Positions 44,367-51,871 of a DNA stretch of 64,000 nt are shown here, piece by piece. The translations under genes were made by a program, and so were the position numbers. The notes under the pieces were generated by a model. It searched no databases and was not told where the DNA came from. It saw nothing but the letters and a program-made list of their open reading frames with translations. Position 1 is the stretch's first letter; every line of letters begins with the position of its first letter. The DNA comes from Seleniivibrio sp. (GTDB taxonomy: Bacteria > Chrysiogenota > Deferribacteres > Deferribacterales > Geovibrionaceae): the NCBI RefSeq assembly GCF_021209385.1, contig NZ_JAJOIL010000037.1, positions 1-64,000 on the forward strand, given 5' to 3'.

Positions 44367-45843
44367 CCTTGTCCTCCGAGACTTTCCTACCGGTTACGAA
44401 GCTGCTAATATACCCGTCCTTCAGCCTTATTTCAAGCTCATCTTGCAAACGCACATCAAATACGCTGCTGATAACTTTCTTGTTCAGCGTCACCCGTGCG
44501 TAACCTTTTTCCAGAAGATTGTCGGGATTAAGCGTGTATAGCTTCGCCATCAGGGGTTCAAGTCTAGCTTTGTTTTCCGCCGTCCTTCTCTGCACAGAAA
44601 CAGACATTCTGCTTTCCAGCCTTTCAACGGCGTTCATGTATTTTTCAGCACTCCTAATAGGGGAGAGCAATGAAATCCTTGCGTTAAGCCTGTCCGCCCG
44701 AACAGAGGTTCTGTTCAGATTTGCAAGCGTTTTTTCCCGCATAATAGACAAAAGACCGTCCAGATTTCTGCGGTCTTTTTGCGCCCTTGCAGCGGGCGAC
44801 AATGAATGTAGTATACCAGTAAGTTCGGATAAATGTATGTTTTTTTTATTTATTATTTCTTTTATCTCAGACATCAATGATTTACCAAGAAAAGCCAGCC
44901 TCTGCCTGTCTCTGTTTATCCTGTGCAGAGGTGATGCGGCTATAACGCCGGCATGAAGCATGTCAAGTCTCTGCACCTGCTGATAAAGCCTGTTAAGCGT
45001 CAGTTCCGCCATACGCTTTCTGTGACTGTCGATATCCCGCACGGCGTTCACATACCCTGCGGAAAGCTGAGCCGCAGCCGCTGTGGGTGTCGCGACCCTG
45101 ACGTCTGCAACAAAATCACATATGGAAAAATCACGCTCGTGTCCTATGGCGCTGACAGTCGGCACGGCGCATGCAGACAACGCCCTTGCCACCTGTTCCT
45201 CGTTGAACACTGCAAGGTCTTCCAGAGAACCGCCGCCGCGCATAAGCACAAGAACGTCATATCTGCCTGTCATAGCTCCTGCGGTGTTAAGCGCTTTTAC
45301 GATGGGCGCAATGGCATCTTTGCCCTGAACAGGCACAGACCACACATCCACGGCAAAAACGCCTCCTGTGTTCTTCATTGTGACCAGAAAATCCTTAATA
45401 GCGGCTCCGGTGGCAGATGTCACCACAGCAACCCTTTTAGGCAGAACGGGGACGGTCTTTTTGCGACTCTCATCAAAAAGTCCTTCCGCTTCAAGTTTAC
45501 GTTTGACCTCTTCAAAAAGCTTCCAGAACAGCCCCACGGAATCGTAATCCATCCGTTTCACCAGAAGCTGATAGTTTCCGCCCGCCTCATAAACCGTAAG
45601 CTCGCCAATCGCCTCAACACTGTCGCCGTTTTTGGGATTATAGTCCCGCATGGTCATAGCGGAACCTTTGAACATAACGCATTTTATCTGTGATTTTTCA
45701 TCTTTCAGAACAAAATACAGGTGTCCGGCAGGAGATACTGAAAAACTGGATATTTCGCCTTTAACTGCGATATTGTCTTTGAAGGTACCCTCAAGAAGCT
45801 GTTTAACAGTCCTTGTGAGTTCCGTGACGGTATACTTATTCAT
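44341..45843 (-). CDS. xseA: Exodeoxyribonuclease VII large subunit
   Basis: A 500-aa single-strand DNA exonuclease subunit: N-terminal OB fold (VKGEISSFSVSPAGHLYFVLKD), catalytic domain with VVTSATGAAIKDFL, MRGGGSLEDLAVFNEEQVARAL and VSAIGHERDFSICDFVADVRVATPTAAA, then a long coiled coil and a C-terminal GYARVTLNKKVI segment. The small subunit xseB is not in the window. ATGA overlap with the FtsB-like gene. Confidence 0.96.
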   Translation of the reverse strand: MNKYTVTELTRTVKQLLEGTFKDNIAVKGEISSFSVSPAGHLYFVLKDEKSQIKCVMFKGSAMTMRDYNPKNGDSVEAIGELTVYEAGGNYQLLVKRMDYDSVGLFWKLFEEVKRKLEAEGLFDESRKKTVPVLPKRVAVVTSATGAAIKDFLVTMKNTGGVFAVDVWSVPVQGKDAIAPIVKALNTAGAMTGRYDVLVLMRGGGSLEDLAVFNEEQVARALSACAVPTVSAIGHERDFSICDFVADVRVATPTAAAAQLSAGYVNAVRDIDSHRKRMAELTLNRLYQQVQRLDMLHAGVIAASPLHRINRDRQRLAFLGKSLMSEIKEIINKKNIHLSELTGILHSLSPAARAQKDRRNLDGLLSIMREKTLANLNRTSVRADRLNARISLLSPIRSAEKYMNAVERLESRMSVSVQRRTAENKARLEPLMAKLYTLNPDNLLEKGYARVTLNKKVISSVFDVRLQDELEIRLKDGYISSFVTGRKVSEDKDGKNPDHD

Positions 45844-46145
45844 TTGGATTTTTCTGATTTTTTCTCAGACTGTTTGTCTTTATGCTCAAGGATATAGAGG
45901 TCTTCATCCTGTTTTTTCATATTCAGGTCTTTTTTGATGAGCATTTCAAGGTAGTCTTTGTCTTTACGCACAAGATTAAGCTCATCCGTAAGGTCTTTGA
46001 CCTTCTTGTCGGTCTCTTCGATACGCTTTTCATAGGACGCACGGATAGAGGCAAGTTCCCTGTATTTCAGGATGCCGTTGTGTCCGAACACCATATAAAA
46101 AATCAGAACGCCTATTATGACGACAAAAACTATGTTGGTCTTCAT
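45840..46145 (-). CDS. FtsB/DivIC-like septum formation initiator
   Basis: A 101-aa bitopic protein: N-terminal membrane helix (about 4-20), periplasmic coiled coil (ELASIRASYEKRIEETDKKVKDLTDELNLV), then DLNMKKQDEDLYIL, typical of FtsB/DivIC, and a Lys/Glu/Ser tail. Such proteins link FtsL and FtsQ in the division complex. It starts one base before the end of the DUF4416 gene. Confidence 0.85.
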   Translation of the reverse strand: MKTNIVFVVIIGVLIFYMVFGHNGILKYRELASIRASYEKRIEETDKKVKDLTDELNLVRKDKDYLEMLIKKDLNMKKQDEDLYILEHKDKQSEKKSEKSK

Positions 46146-46724
46146 TTAACGCCTGTCGGGTCTTTTCTTTTCCTGAATTATACCACAGGTTTCAGGCATT
46201 CCTATACGCTGTTCGAGAATTTTTCTGGCTTTTTCAAAAAAACCTAAGACAAAATCGAACTGATAGTCCTGAAACGTCCATTCAAGTGGTACATACGAAC
46301 CTTTTCTGCGGTAAAGCTGCAGATCGCCATAGATATTATCGCGCAGATATATTCTGTGGGTAAAGTTCTTTGTACTTGCTGCAATAATTTTTTCCATGGC
46401 AACATAACCTGGGTCGATGTTGATAACCCTGTGTTTGCCTATGGCGAGCGAATCTTCTATGCTCACCGCATGTATCTTATAATCCGGCAGATTGTCGGGA
46501 TGTTCCACAAGATCGTAGAGCGCAAAATATTTTGCGAGATTTGCGCCCATCTCCGGTTCATAATAGGAGGTGTGCGAAAAATCGAACTCCGCAGACTTAA
46601 GGATAGGATCCCCGAAAAGAGGACGAGCGAACTCATCAGGGTCTTTTACATGGTCTTTGCTGTAAAGAACCGCATTAAAGAATATGACCTTTCCGGTCTG
46701 CCTGAATCCGCCGCCTGTAACCAT
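46146..46724 (-). CDS. DUF4416 family protein
   Basis: A 192-aa protein matching the DUF4416 pattern: FDFSHTSYYEPEMGANL, INIDPGYVAMEKIIAAS, HRIYLRDNIYGDLQLYRRKGSYVPLEWTF. The family is widespread in anaerobes and has no known function. It is coupled to hfq (shared base) and to the FtsB-like gene. Confidence 0.85.
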   Translation of the reverse strand: MVTGGGFRQTGKVIFFNAVLYSKDHVKDPDEFARPLFGDPILKSAEFDFSHTSYYEPEMGANLAKYFALYDLVEHPDNLPDYKIHAVSIEDSLAIGKHRVINIDPGYVAMEKIIAASTKNFTHRIYLRDNIYGDLQLYRRKGSYVPLEWTFQDYQFDFVLGFFEKARKILEQRIGMPETCGIIQEKKRPDRR

Positions 46725-46948
46725 CAGTTCATTTCGAGTTCGAGGATTTCCTCAGAAGGCTCAATTGTTGAGATAGCGTGTTTGTAGATCATTTTCTGAG
46801 ATTCATCTTTCATAATAATCACAAAGTTGTCGAACCCCTTGATAACGCCTTCAATCTTAACGCCGTTGACAAGATAAACTGTCATCGGTATGCGTTTTTT
46901 TCTAAGGTGGTTCAGGAACACATCTTGAATATTGATTTTCTTGCTCAT
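46724..46948 (-). CDS. hfq: RNA chaperone Hfq
   Basis: A 74-aa Sm-like protein that pairs small RNAs with mRNAs. NIQDVFLNHLRKKRIPMTVYLVNGVKIEGVIKGFDNFVI is the Sm1 region, with Sm2 YKHAISTIEPS at the end; the long acidic C-tail of E. coli is absent. AGGGGGCTC lies before the ATG. The mutL-miaA-hfq order is the one in gammaproteobacteria. Confidence 0.97.
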   Translation of the reverse strand: MSKKINIQDVFLNHLRKKRIPMTVYLVNGVKIEGVIKGFDNFVIIMKDESQKMIYKHAISTIEPSEEILELEMN

Positions 46949-47027
46949 TACGAGCCCCCTAAAAACAGAAAAATAAGTAAAATTGTGTTAACAATATTTT
47001 ATACTTTATCCAAAATACAGTTCTAAT

Positions 47028-47933
47028 TCAAGAGAAAATAGCTCTTGAAAGTATTTTTACCAGCTGAGTGTCGAGCATGTCTGCATGCGTAGTGTTCTGC
47101 ATATGCCGAAACCATGTCAGTTGACGTTTTGCGAAGTTTCTTGTTGCTGTCTGTATCCTCTCGCAAACTGAAAATATATCGTTACCGCTGCGGATACATC
47201 CGGCTATTTCCCTGTAACCTATCGCTTTGAAGGAATCCATGGATTCATCGTAGCCCATTTCCAGCAGTTTTTTCACTTCGACCGCCCAGCCGCTTTCAAG
47301 CATCTTAACAACTCTTGAGTTTATTCGATCATAAATGAGCTGTCTGTCGCCGCCTATAACAAATATATCATATTCGTATGCGGGATTGCGATGATATTTT
47401 CTCTGGGCATCTTTAACGTTCATTCCCAGCTGTCGGTTAAGTTCCAGCCCGCGCACGATGCGCGTTCTGTCCGCAGGTTTTACATTGGCGGCAAATTCGG
47501 GATCTATAATCATAAGTTCCGCATGCAGCTCCTCATATCCTCTGATTTCAGCATCCCTCTCAAGTTCCTCTCTGAGGTCTCTGTCCCTTTCAGGTGCGGC
47601 GAATATGCCTTTTTGAAGTGATTCTATGTAAAGTCCGGTTCCGCCTGCGATAACAGGTATTTTGCCCCGTGAAAGCACATCCGCAATGATACGCTCCGCC
47701 TGCTCGAAAAATATTCCTGCGGAATAGGTCTCATCTGGATTCATAACGTCAATCAAATGGTGCGGCACGCTTGCAAGCTCCTCCGCAGAAGCTTTCGCCG
47801 TGCCTATGTCCATGTGTCTGTAAACCTGATAAGCGTCGGCACTGATTATCTCTATGGGGTTATCTTTGGCAAGTCCCAGAACGGCGGCGGTCTTTCCCGT
47901 TGCCGTGGGACCTGTTACGACGGGTATTCTCAT
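47028..47933 (-). CDS. miaA: tRNA dimethylallyltransferase
   Basis: A 301-aa enzyme adding the isopentenyl group to A37 of UNN-decoding tRNAs. P-loop VTGPTATGKTAAVLGLA, then SADAYQVYRHMDIGTAK, PHHLIDVMNPDETYSAG, AGGTGLYIESL, and RKYHRNPAYEYDIFVIG; a C-terminal KRQLTWFRHM. It overlaps mutL by four bases; hfq follows after 79 bases. Confidence 0.97.
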   Translation of the reverse strand: MRIPVVTGPTATGKTAAVLGLAKDNPIEIISADAYQVYRHMDIGTAKASAEELASVPHHLIDVMNPDETYSAGIFFEQAERIIADVLSRGKIPVIAGGTGLYIESLQKGIFAAPERDRDLREELERDAEIRGYEELHAELMIIDPEFAANVKPADRTRIVRGLELNRQLGMNVKDAQRKYHRNPAYEYDIFVIGGDRQLIYDRINSRVVKMLESGWAVEVKKLLEMGYDESMDSFKAIGYREIAGCIRSGNDIFSVCERIQTATRNFAKRQLTWFRHMQNTTHADMLDTQLVKILSRAIFS

Positions 47934-49657
47934 CTGTCAAATTTCCTGAAAAGCCATGCCCTGTCCATTTTGAAGACTATGGGTCTGCCGTGGGGGCATG
48001 TATAGGGGTTTGATGTGTGGAAAAGGTCGTCGACTATCTTGCGCATTTCGTGCATCTCAAGCTTGTCGCCTGCCTTTACGGCGTTCTTACAGCTCATGAC
48101 TATCACACGGTAGTCAACGCTGCTGTCCTTGCGGTTCTCTATCATGTCGGCGAGAATTTCGCGTATCTCTTTCGTAATGTCGCGGTTCAGAACATCGGAA
48201 GGCACACGGCTGACCTTAAGGCTGTTTCCGCCGAAAGGCTCTATGTCGTACCCGAAAGCGGAAAGCACTTCCGAACCTTTTTCAATAATATCCGCTTCAT
48301 CCTCTGTAACGTCTATGAGGATAGGCTCATAAAGCACTATTGAAGGCACTGAAACGGTCTTTTCCTCAAGATATTTTTCGTAAAGCACCCTTTCGTGAGC
48401 AACGTGCTGGTCAATGAAAAACGCCTCATCCCCCTTTTCACACACTATCACAGTGTTGAAAAGCTGACCGACGACGCGCACCCTCTCCTCTTCGGGAACG
48501 TCCGGAATCTTCACGGCATCTTCCACACGCGCGGAATACTGCACTGTTTCAAGTTCCTTCGCCATGTCAAAACTGCGCACAGTATCTTTTGAATAGTTCT
48601 TTTCGTTATATTTTGATTCGTAAACCGTGACAGGCTTGTAAACAGGTTCCGGCGCGCGCATCTGCTCGCCCGTCTCCCTGCCTGCCTCTTCCAGAATCTT
48701 TTTGACTGTGTTATGTACGAAGCTGAATATCTCTCTTGAATCCAGCAGCTTGACCACGGTCTTTGCAGGGTGGACGTTCACGTCAACCTTTTCGGGGTCG
48801 ATGTGCAGAGATATAGCCGCGGCGGGGAATTTTCCGTCGGGGATAAGCCTGTGATAAGCGGTTATGACAGCCTGCACCAGCGAAAGATCTTTAACCACCC
48901 GTCCGTTAATGCCGATTATTATCATATCCTTACGGAATTTATGCACAGATGGCAGGGATACCGCCGCCTTCACGTTCATATCTTCAAATTCGTTACCGCC
49001 GTAAACAACGTCCGTCTCCTGAAACACTCTCTTTGCACGTTTCAGCATGTCTTCGGATTTATCGGCAGAATATACCCGTTTGCCGTTTATATCCAGTTCA
49101 ACGGATACATGAGGGTTTATGACGGAAAACTGCCGCACGAAGCGTGCTATCTCCTTCTCTTCTGTCTGGTAATTTTTGAAGAATTTCAGACGCGCTGGAA
49201 CGTTAGCAAACAGCGACTTAACCTCTACCCTTGTCCCCTCCTGCATGGGAGCGGGAAGGATATCGGATTTTTCGCCGTATTTTATGCGCAGTTCCGCGCC
49301 TATGTACCCTTTGCGGAATGAGCGGATTGAGAAGTCTGAAACGGATGATATCGCAGCCAGCGCCTCACCGCGGAACCCGAAGGTTGCTACACGGTAGACG
49401 TCGTCAACGGTTGATATCTTGCTGGTGGCAAACCGTTCAACCGCCAGCGGCAGGTCGTCCGGCACTATGCCTTTTCCGTTGTCTGTGATGCTGATATAGC
49501 CCGCCCCGCCGTTTTCAACGACAACGGACAGTCTGTCCGCACCTGCATCGGCAGAGTTTTCCATCAGCTCTTTTACGACATTATAAGGACGCTCAACGAC
49601 TTCGCCTGCTGCTACCTTATTGGCGACATCTTCGCAAAGTCTTTTTATTTCGTTCAT
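47930..49657 (-). CDS. mutL: DNA mismatch repair protein MutL (endonuclease type)
   Basis: A 575-aa GHKL ATPase with N-terminal motifs VAAGEVVERPYNVVKELMEN, ITDNGKGI and TFGFRGEALAAISS. The C-terminal domain contains FIDQHVAHERVLYE, matching the DQHx2-3Ex4E metal site of nicking MutL proteins, together with SCKNAVKAGDKL and YTCPHGRPIVFKM. It therefore likely nicks DNA itself, as in bacteria without MutH. It begins two bases after accA. Confidence 0.96.
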   Translation of the reverse strand: MNEIKRLCEDVANKVAAGEVVERPYNVVKELMENSADAGADRLSVVVENGGAGYISITDNGKGIVPDDLPLAVERFATSKISTVDDVYRVATFGFRGEALAAISSVSDFSIRSFRKGYIGAELRIKYGEKSDILPAPMQEGTRVEVKSLFANVPARLKFFKNYQTEEKEIARFVRQFSVINPHVSVELDINGKRVYSADKSEDMLKRAKRVFQETDVVYGGNEFEDMNVKAAVSLPSVHKFRKDMIIIGINGRVVKDLSLVQAVITAYHRLIPDGKFPAAAISLHIDPEKVDVNVHPAKTVVKLLDSREIFSFVHNTVKKILEEAGRETGEQMRAPEPVYKPVTVYESKYNEKNYSKDTVRSFDMAKELETVQYSARVEDAVKIPDVPEEERVRVVGQLFNTVIVCEKGDEAFFIDQHVAHERVLYEKYLEEKTVSVPSIVLYEPILIDVTEDEADIIEKGSEVLSAFGYDIEPFGGNSLKVSRVPSDVLNRDITKEIREILADMIENRKDSSVDYRVIVMSCKNAVKAGDKLEMHEMRKIVDDLFHTSNPYTCPHGRPIVFKMDRAWLFRKFDR

Positions 49658-49659
49658 GC

Positions 49660-50613
49660 TTACTCGGCGAAAACGCCCATATTGCGGAACTTCTGATACC
49701 TGTCCTCAAAAAGCTGGTCAGGCGACATTGTTTTCAGTTCCGCGAGGTTTCTGACTATAAAGTCTTTCACCTTAACCGCTGTTGCGGGGTGGTTCCTGTG
49801 GGCACCGCCCATAGGCTCCTCTATTATTTCGTCGATGATGTTCAGTTCTTTCAGGTCTTTGGATGTAAGCTTAAGCGCTTCCGCTGCTCTGCCTGCATAT
49901 GCCGCGTCTTTCCAGAGGATAGATGCACAGCCTTCGGGGCTGATAACAGCATATACGGAATGTTCCAGCATACCCACACGGTTGCCCATTGCTATTGCAA
50001 GAGCACCGCCGGAACCGCCTTCGCCTGCGATAACTGTTATCATAGGCACTTTAAGACCTGCCATGACCATAAGGCTTTTTGCTATTGCTTCCGCCTGTCC
50101 GCGCTCTTCCGCACCGATGCCCGGATATGCTCCTGGTGTGTCAACGAATGTTATTACGGGGCGTTTGAACCTGTCTGCCATCTCGAAAAGTCTCTGTGAC
50201 TTTCTGTAGCCTTCAGGGTTCACCATACCGAAGTTGCGGTGGATATTCTCTTTTGTGTTGCGTCCTTTCTGATGACCGATGACCATAACGGGTTCACCGT
50301 CCAGCTTTGCCATTCCACATACAAGTGCGGGGTCTTCGCGGAACAGTCTGTCGCCGTGGAGTTCGGTAAAATCGGTAAAGATATTCTGAATATAGTCCAG
50401 CGTATAGGGTCTGTCGGGGTGGCGCGCCACCATGACTTTCTGCTGGGGAGTGAGACGTTTATATATGTTTGCTCTGACCTTTGCCAGTTTGTCTTCAAGA
50501 CTTGTGATCTCTTTGTTAAGCTGATCACCGTTCATGCCCGGAAGGTTGCGAAGCTCGTCAAGCTGTGCCTCGATCTCAACTATCGGCGCTTCAAAATCAA
50601 GAACCGTTGCCAT
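49660..50613 (-). CDS. accA: Acetyl-CoA carboxylase carboxyltransferase subunit alpha
   Basis: A 317-aa subunit of the enzyme making malonyl-CoA for fatty acid synthesis. Signatures: LDFEAPIVEIEAQLDELR, HPDRPYTLDYIQNIF, ITFVDTPGAYPGIGAEERGQ and AGEGGSGGALAIAMGN. It leads the unit accA-mutL-miaA-hfq; GAGGTGAAC precedes the ATG and a good promoter lies 31 bases upstream. accD is not in the window. Confidence 0.97.
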   Translation of the reverse strand: MATVLDFEAPIVEIEAQLDELRNLPGMNGDQLNKEITSLEDKLAKVRANIYKRLTPQQKVMVARHPDRPYTLDYIQNIFTDFTELHGDRLFREDPALVCGMAKLDGEPVMVIGHQKGRNTKENIHRNFGMVNPEGYRKSQRLFEMADRFKRPVITFVDTPGAYPGIGAEERGQAEAIAKSLMVMAGLKVPMITVIAGEGGSGGALAIAMGNRVGMLEHSVYAVISPEGCASILWKDAAYAGRAAEALKLTSKDLKELNIIDEIIEEPMGGAHRNHPATAVKVKDFIVRNLAELKTMSPDQLFEDRYQKFRNMGVFAE

Positions 50614-50643
50614 TGTTCACCTCATACCTTTGATTGGTTGTGT

Positions 50644-50672
50644 ATAATAACTTTTAAGCAGTTCAATATCAA
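50644..50672 (-). promoter_or_regulatory. Promoter of the accA-mutL-miaA-hfq unit
   Basis: On the minus strand TTGATA (50672-50667), 17 bases, TATTAT (50649-50644). The transcription start would be near 50637, giving a leader of about 24 bases. Confidence 0.55.
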
Positions 50673-50706
50673 GAAGTAAAATATAAGCTGTTATGGGACA
50701 AAAGAA

Positions 50707-50727
50707 AGCCCGCGAAAACCGCGGGCT
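50707..50727 (-). terminator. Terminator for the DsbA-like gene
   Basis: AGCCCGCG-GTTTT-CGCGGGCT, an 8-bp perfect GC-rich stem, followed on the minus strand by TTCTTTTG. It lies 140 bases after the gene, beyond the 50765 repeat; it also insulates accA from read-through. Confidence 0.7.
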
Positions 50728-50764
50728 ATATACTTTCTTCATTGCTGTTTAGAACCGAGCAGGT

Positions 50765-50839
50765 CAAGGCGGAGGACAAAAAATATGCGCAGTGTACGTT
50801 CAAAGTACATGAGCAATATTTTTTGCGCCAACAACGCCG
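50765..50839. repeat. 75-base inverted repeat
   Basis: CAAGGCGGAGGACAAAAAAT and ATGCGCAGTGTAC on the left face GTACATGAGCAATATTTTTTG and CGCCAACAACGCCG on the right across a 7-base loop. It would form a long imperfect hairpin as DNA or RNA. It is distinct from the GACTGCTTCGTC repeats and contains no gene. It sits between the DsbA-like gene end and its probable terminator. Confidence 0.7.
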
Positions 50840-50868
50840 ACATGCGAAGTGTTATAAACGGCAATATA

Positions 50869-51711
50869 TTATTTCATGTCTTTTATAGCCATCTCATACA
50901 TATCAGGATTAAACCCGCCTACACCCTTACCGTTAAAGTAGATGTGAGGTGTTCCTGTGATGCCGAGAGATGCGGCGTATTTCGCCTGTGCTTCAATTTT
51001 GCCTGCAATTTGTTTTGAGTTTGCAAGCGTTTTGAATTTTGCGGGATTGCCTGATTTCGCTGCGAACATTTCAATTATCTGAGCGTCGGTTTTGGAATCT
51101 GTCGTCTGATCAGTTGAATAAAGCTCGTCGGAGAAATCTTTGCCGAGAGCAAGACCTGCTTCAAATACTTTTGAATAGATTGTCGCTTTAGGGTGGATAG
51201 CAAGGGGAAGCGCAATCATATAAACCGCTGCGTCAGGTTTAGCCTGAGCCAGCATACCTTTCAGTATTGCGTGGGCTTTGCGGCAGTAGGGACATTGGAA
51301 ATCGCTTACAACTACTATAGTGTTCTTCGCACCTTTTTTACCGTCAAAAAGAGTTGCCTTTGAAAGATCAAGGTTTGTTTTCGGCGTTGCTTCGTAAACG
51401 AGGGTGTCTTTGATGCTTACGTTGTTTCCTGCGTTTACTATCTCTGGGATGATATATTTTCCGTCAGAGAACATATACTGTTCCTGACTTCTCTTTGATT
51501 TTGTGTCGGTAATGGATATCTTGATGAAATAAAGCCCGGCAGGTTCGTTGAGTTTTTTAACCACTGTAACTGTCGGAACAAGGTTCGTGAGATTCTGGCT
51601 TTTGAAGAAATTCTTCATGCTGGTTTCAAGACCGGTCTTAACATCAGCCGCAAAAGCGTTCAGTGAAAGAGCCAGTAACAGGACTGTCAATACAGCCGTA
51701 ATTCTTTTCAT
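50869..51711 (-). CDS. DsbA-family periplasmic thiol-disulfide oxidoreductase
   Basis: A 280-aa protein with a signal peptide (MKRITAVLTVLLLALSLNAFA), an N-terminal domain of about 110 residues and a thioredoxin/DsbA domain with VVSDFQCPYCRKAHAIL (CPYC) and ITGTPHIYFNGKGVGG (cis-Pro). An N-terminal extension plus DsbA-type domain recalls DsbC/DsbG or Thioredoxin_4 proteins. It would handle disulfides in the periplasm, perhaps including apocytochromes. ATG 51711 with GAGGAAA upstream replaces the track start. Confidence 0.87.
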   Translation of the reverse strand: MKRITAVLTVLLLALSLNAFAADVKTGLETSMKNFFKSQNLTNLVPTVTVVKKLNEPAGLYFIKISITDTKSKRSQEQYMFSDGKYIIPEIVNAGNNVSIKDTLVYEATPKTNLDLSKATLFDGKKGAKNTIVVVSDFQCPYCRKAHAILKGMLAQAKPDAAVYMIALPLAIHPKATIYSKVFEAGLALGKDFSDELYSTDQTTDSKTDAQIIEMFAAKSGNPAKFKTLANSKQIAGKIEAQAKYAASLGITGTPHIYFNGKGVGGFNPDMYEMAIKDMK

Positions 51712-51784
51712 TTTTTCCTCCGCAATGGAATGAGGGGAATATACACCCGCCATATATGACAGAGCAACACATTTTTTAGTTCAT

Positions 51785-51813
51785 TTGTTCCATCTGGACT
51801 TGATTAATAATAT
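51785..51813 (+). promoter_or_regulatory. Possible promoter of ileS
   Basis: TTGTTC (51785-51790), 17 bases, TAATAT (51808-51813). The -35 is poor. No T-box or leader structure is evident in the 50-base leader; AAGGAG precedes the ATG. Confidence 0.35.
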
Positions 51814-51871
51814 ATTTGGTGTTAAAAATTGCGTTCAAATCTTTCTTTTAGAATCTCAAGGAGTTTTTTAG

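Noticed and set aside
44953-45693. 246-aa plus-strand ORF
   Set aside because: Antisense to the xseA catalytic region; no motif or start signal.
51814-51871. T-box leader of ileS
   Set aside because: The leader is only about 50 bases with no T-box sequence or antiterminator.
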